In this document: in pieces, positions 59,766 through 64,000 of the stretch
Numbering within the stretch: the first letter of the stretch is position 1
Layout: every line of letters begins with the position of its first letter
Notes under the pieces: generated by a model
Databases searched by the model: none
What the model was told of the DNA's origin: nothing
Seen by the model: only the letters and a program-made list of their open reading frames with translations
Translations under genes and position numbers: made by a program
Assembly (NCBI GenBank): GCA_963662175.1
Contig: OY759224.1
Coordinates: forward strand, 23,011,489-23,075,488
Direction: 5' to 3'
Source: Aradus depressus
Taxonomy: Eukaryota > Arthropoda > Insecta > Hemiptera > Aradidae
Length of the DNA: 64,000 bases

Positions 59766-61439
59766 TTAGGGTGTTAACAAAGGGGAATAGTTGAAATAAA
59801 TTTGGTCATTCATACAAATGTTCCTTTTGTTAGCTTTATTTATTTCTAATTGTTCTAAGCTATTAAGTAGCCTGCTTTTTGGCCAATAATGGAGATATCT
59901 GATGCCTGTAGATGGGTCGAAAGTGTGGCTATTGTCAATTATGTGGGTCGCGAATGTAGAACGGTTTCCTCGGTTCTTTATTTCGGCCGTGTGTTCTTTA
60001 ATTCTTTCCCTAAAACGACGTCCTGTCTGTCCAATGTATAATTGACTGCACGTCGCACACTCTAGACTATAAACACCGCTTTTATTTTCAATATCTGTTC
60101 TGTCCCTACCTCTCTCTGGGCACTGGCTTATGGGATTGATAGTTTTAAACCCGATATTGAAACCTTCTTTTTTCAACTCTTTACCTATTTTTTCTGAAAT
60201 TTTTCCGTGGTAAGTTAAGCTGACCCATTTTATTATACACTTTATTTTGTGTCTCTAATTTGGTCAGTTTGTTCCTAAAATTATGATTTTTGACCTTCTT
60301 TTCAATTTTATTTATTGTTTTTTGTGGGTAGCTATTGTTTTTGGCTATTTCCTTAATAATCTTAAGTTCTTTATCTTTTGATTGTTGGGTCATTGGAATT
60401 GAGTAGGCTTTGTGGAACATGGAATAAAAGGCCGCGTATTAGTTAGAAGATGGGTGTATTACCGTGTCTGTTGTAGTCGGTTTTCTGTGAATGCTAAATT
60501 CGAATTTCTTGTTATTAATTTTGATCTCCAAGTCCAGAAAATTTATGGTTTGACCTCCTATTTCCAACGTGAATTTTATTTTGTTATGGACTTTGTTGAC
60601 AAAGTCAAAAAATAAGTTAATTTGTCTTTCTGTTCCGTTAAAAAGTATCAAAATATCGTCCACGTACCGCTTCCAAAACATGATATTACTGATAAATGGA
60701 GACTTCTCCAGAATTTCCTTCCATTTCTATCCATGAATATATCAGCTAACAGGGGAGACAGGCTGGACCCCATCGCTAGCCCCTCTTTCTGTTTATATAA
60801 TTCACTATTGAAGATGAAATAATTTTGTTCTACGCACGGTTCCAAAAGGTTACAAAGTTCTATTTTTTCAAAAATGGACCTATTTGAGTTGTTTATTAGG
60901 CCCCTAACTAACTCTAGACATTCGGTTACGGGGACATTCGTAAAGAGGTTAGAGACGTCTAATGATATTAACTTGGCTCCGTGAGGTACCTTTACATCTC
61001 TAATCTTATTGACGAGATCTAATGAATTGATAACGGTGAAAGGTGGCGAAAAATTGATAAAATGCCTTAATTTTCTATTGACGAATTTCGATAATTTATA
61101 TGTAGGGGAGTTTATGTAAGATACCACCGGTCTAATGGGGGCATCATTTTTGTGAATTTTGGGCAGACCAGATAATTTGGGGGGTGAAGGGTTCATTACT
61201 ATTAGGTTCTGTTTCCACATACCTTTTGTGATTATCGCGGCTTCTGACACAGCTGCTCGGACTTGTTTTTGGAATAGAGGCGTTGGATCTTTTCTTATTT
61301 TCGAAAAACCATTCTCTTGTAGTAAACTGTCCACTTTATTGATGTAATCCACACGTTTAATTAGAACCGTCGTATTTCCTTTGTCCGCTTTCACTGTTAA
61401 GATGTCATTCTCTTTGAGTTTTTCACTAAGTTTCTTCAA
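59766..61439 (-). pseudogene. Penelope-like RT plus GIY-YIG protein, broken
   Basis: Minus strand: VKADKGNTTVLIKRVDYINK, SGLPKIHKNDAPIRPVVSYI, LISLDVSNLFTNVPV (motif A Asp), GLAMGSSLSPLLADIFMD (motif B), a frameshift near 60670, YVDDILILF (motif C), FTLEIGGQTINFLDLEI, RKPTTTDTVIHPSSN, a TAA at about 60436, linker (60420-60181), a frameshift near 60230, then GVYSLECATCSQLYIGQTG (GIY-YIG) to the stop at 59766. The N-terminal part before the RT is absent. Domain order is that of Penelope-like elements with the C-terminal endonuclease. At least two frameshifts and one stop make it inactive. Confidence 0.88.
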
Positions 61440-61782
61440 GAGTTTCTGTTCCGTTCCATTCCTCTCCTCTCTGTCGCGGAAATTTTTTATTTTTGAATGA
61501 CCAAATTTATTTCAACTATTCCCCTTTGTTAACACCCTAAACCAGTTCTGTTTCCACATATAAGTTTGTATTATCTGTTATTAATATTTGGTTCCACATA
61601 TATGTTTTAAGTTATCTAAATCTTAACATTATTATTAATTTTATTTCTATTTTTTATTTTTTTATTATTTATTTGTATTTGTACTTATTTATTTGTTATT
61701 TTTCCACGTATTAGTCTAGTGACATTCTTTTATGTAAATTTAGAACTAGGTTTTGTTAAGAAATTATTAAATTTATTACATG

Positions 61783-61920
61783 AAAATAGGATAAGAAAAT
61801 ACAAGGACAAACTATTGGGAACTATGTTTCATTTTTATTAACTGTAATATTGAACTGCACATTTTATAGTTTTTATAAACATGTGACTTTTATACTAACA
61901 GTGAGATTGCCATCTCAACA
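61783..61920 (-). repeat. 3' LTR of the Copia element (partial)
   Basis: On the minus strand it starts TGTTGAGATGGCAATCTCAC directly after the purine tract GAGGAAGAG (61929-61921). TATAAAAG and AATAAAA lie inside. Its far end next to the Penelope copy is uncertain, and the 5' LTR is outside the window. Confidence 0.65.
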
Positions 61921-61962
61921 CTCTTCCTCAATATCACTGTTTGTGAAATTTATCAAACCTAA

Positions 61963-64000
61963 TTAATTAACAAAAATTAGAAATCGTTTCTTGCTTAATG
62001 GTTTAGTTAGCACATCAGCTAACTGTTTTTCACTGCACAAATGTTCAACTTCAATCACCTTATCTTCTGCCATCTGTTTCACAAATTTAAATTTAACATC
62101 CATATGTTGTTATAAGCGTTTCTGATCTGGATTTTTAACAGCATATATTGTACTCTGATTATCTTCGAAAATTTTAACACTCTTGACATTAATTGATAAT
62201 TCTTCTAATAATTTTTTAATCCAGCAGGATTCAGCAGTTGCTTCACACAAAGATACGAATTCAGCTTCTGTTGTACTTGAAGCTACTGTTGCCTGTTTTT
62301 GTGATTTCCATACTACTGTATTATTATATACTTTAAACAAATAACCCGTCGTTGATTTCCTATCCGAGTCTCGAGCCCAATCGGCATCAGCATATCCTAT
62401 TAGCGGCACACTCTTATTACACTTCGTATACACTAAAGCAGAGCCTACAGTATGTTTAACATATCTCATAATTCGTCTAAGTGCTAACCATAATTCTTTG
62501 GTCGGTTTTGACTGAAATCGACTTAAGTAATAAACGGAAGTTGCTAAATCAGGTCTTGAACCAACTTCACTAAAATTGTCTTCTTGTTGAAAGCCCCTTA
62601 CTACTAATCGCGCTTTGTACACCTCTTTGTCTTTCACCTCTTTCCTTGCAAATACCCATTTACAGTCTATCAGCTTAACGTTTTCAGGAGTTGCAACTGT
62701 TATCCATGTTTCACTTTCTTTTAATACTTTTATTTCTTCTTTCCATAGTTTTTTATCTTTTCTTTCTTCAATGTCTTCATAGTTTTTAGGTACATCAGTT
62801 AGGCTTCCCAATAGAGCATATAATGATTCATTCTGCTCTTCGTAGCTCATGTCCATTGCGAAATCCTTTTGCCATAGAGGTTTTTGAACATTCCTCTTTA
62901 CTCTTCCTGAATCTTGACCTTGTATTGCTCTTTTCTGACTATTATCATCTTCAGTCTGGTTTTGATCTTTAATTATTATTTTAGGAATTACCCTAGTTTC
63001 TTTTTCTGGTTCTTTATTTTTCTCTTTAACTTCAGGTTCTTTATCGATAGATCTATCTTCAATAGTCGGTATATAAACCATCTCTTCTTTAACTTTTGGT
63101 CGTTCATCGAATATTACGTTTCTTGCACTCACTATCTTATAGTTTTCATCATCCCATAGTCTATATCCTCCTTGACAGTAACCCATCATTATCATTTTCT
63201 TCCCTCTATTGTCTAGTTTCTTTCTCCATTCATTAGGTACGTGATTATATGCAACACTACCAAAAACTCGCATGTTTGATACATCAGGTTTTCTGCCTTC
63301 CCACATTTCACTAGCAGTTACTTCTCTTCCTGATACTGGACTTCTATTCGTTACGTAGTTTGAGTAGAGTACCGCCTCTCCCCAAAATTCCTTTCGCACG
63401 TTTGATTCAATCATTATGGTTCTCGCTTTATCCATTAATGTTCTGTTAAGTCTTTCGGCTACACCATTCATCTCAGGATTATATGCTACAGTGTGTAGTA
63501 ACCTTATTCCACTCACTTCACAAAATTTCAAAAATTCACTTGACAGATATTCTCTACCATTGTCTGACTTTAGTTTTAACAAGTTAGCATTAAAATGTCG
63601 TGTTGCATAATAATAAAATTTTTTAAATTTATCGAACATTTCCGATTTGCTTTTCATCGACAACCAGGTTTACCACACGACAACAAAATGGGTGTAGTCA
63701 TCTATAAATGTTATAAAATACTTATTACCGTCCCATGTCTCGGGTGTTATTGGTCCACAAACATCTGTATGTACTAACTCTAGCGGTTTAGTCGCTCTAT
63801 ACCCTTTCCTGTTAAATGGTAATTTCGCCATTTTCCCTAAGGTACAGGACTCACATAACGTACTCTCAATTCGCTTATTTTCAATTTCACTCATACCTTT
63901 AACCAGATTTCTTTGTATCAGTATTTTTAAATTATTTAGCCCTAAGTGACCGAACCGTCTATGCCATAAATTTATTAAATTTTGTTCATTCTTTGATGAA
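61963..64000 (-). pseudogene. Ty1/Copia polyprotein with reverse-transcriptase core deleted (partial)
   Basis: From the window edge: integrase zinc region (CESCTLGKMAKLPFN), TDVCGPI with the first Asp, a frameshift near 63665, LKSDNGREYLSSEF (second Asp), GVAERLNRTLMDKARTIMIE (Glu), a charged linker, RT fingers (WKEEIKVLKESETWITV, CKWVFARKE, ARLVVRGFQQED), then directly RPDLATSVYYLSRFQSKP and RNase H YADADWARDSDRKSTTGYLF, SSTTEAEFVSLCEATAE. The palm with YVDD is missing, but the join is in frame. A TAA at 62110 precedes the final HMDVKFKFVKQM...LADVLTKPLSKKRF, ending at 61963. Gag and protease lie outside. Confidence 0.88.

Larger units (their letters stand above)
59335..61765 (-). mobile_element. 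Penelope-like element with reverse transcriptase (third copy)
   Basis: Left end AAACAAACTTGTTTTTGAAA with hammerhead-like motif at 59388-59440 (minus), as in the copies at 1302 and 6350. The inverted right arm (from about 61500) starts with an inverted copy of the last codons of the ORF. The right terminus beyond 61765 is missing, where Copia sequence begins. No target duplication identified. Confidence 0.85.

Overview
This is eukaryotic, almost certainly insect, DNA. The coding signal is split into short GT-AG exons. The rest is a dense pile of animal transposons: Penelope-like, Jockey- and I-like non-LTR, Gypsy, Copia, PIF/Harbinger, pogo-like, Transib and tRNA-derived SINEs, plus several satellite arrays. 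There are no bacterial operons, rRNA genes or CRISPR arrays. The order of insect is not settled by the sequence.

The only host gene I can assemble runs left to right across nearly the whole window on the + strand. A TATA box and a signal-peptide first exon (present twice, at 3174 and 8222) are followed by nine short exons at 19809, 22219, 24952, 26141, 26633, 32533, 55887, 56659 and 59224. All junctions agree in phase. The product resembles odorant-binding proteins (PBP/GOBP fold) of the Minus-C type and contains two successive OBP modules with matching exon boundaries. It is open (phase 1) at 59292, so at least one further exon lies beyond 64000. Everything else sits in its introns or flanks.

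Layout. 1-9157: a 4.1-kb unit (Penelope fragment, promoter, exon 1, hammerhead palindrome) duplicated in tandem, with a Jockey fragment between the copies. 9674-14749: a 5.1-kb element made mostly of long inverted repeats, with a 6-bp target duplication. 15940-17383: a decayed Transib element with a CGCCG target duplication. 17450-22190: a non-LTR tail, SINEs, a 95-bp array and a pogo-like element carrying a SINE. 22440-24850: a 105-bp array followed by an 88-bp array related to a Penelope terminus. 25130-32430: SINE, Jockey RT, two head-to-head Gypsy LTRs and a scrambled PIN-like gene remnant. 32636-46833: a deleted Gypsy element (Gypsy-1) whose 3' LTR is split by a second Gypsy (Gypsy-2, 33081-39473). 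46855-52015: a 107-bp array holding an I-like non-LTR element that itself carries a Harbinger derivative. 52050-55600: an 88-bp satellite. 57830-59100: a non-LTR fragment split by a second Harbinger derivative. 59335-61765: a Penelope copy with reverse transcriptase. 61780-64000: a Copia element.

None of the transposons looks autonomous. Nested insertions give a relative order: Gypsy-2 after Gypsy-1, SINE after pogo-like, both Harbinger derivatives after their non-LTR hosts, and Transib probably after the non-LTR tail beside it.
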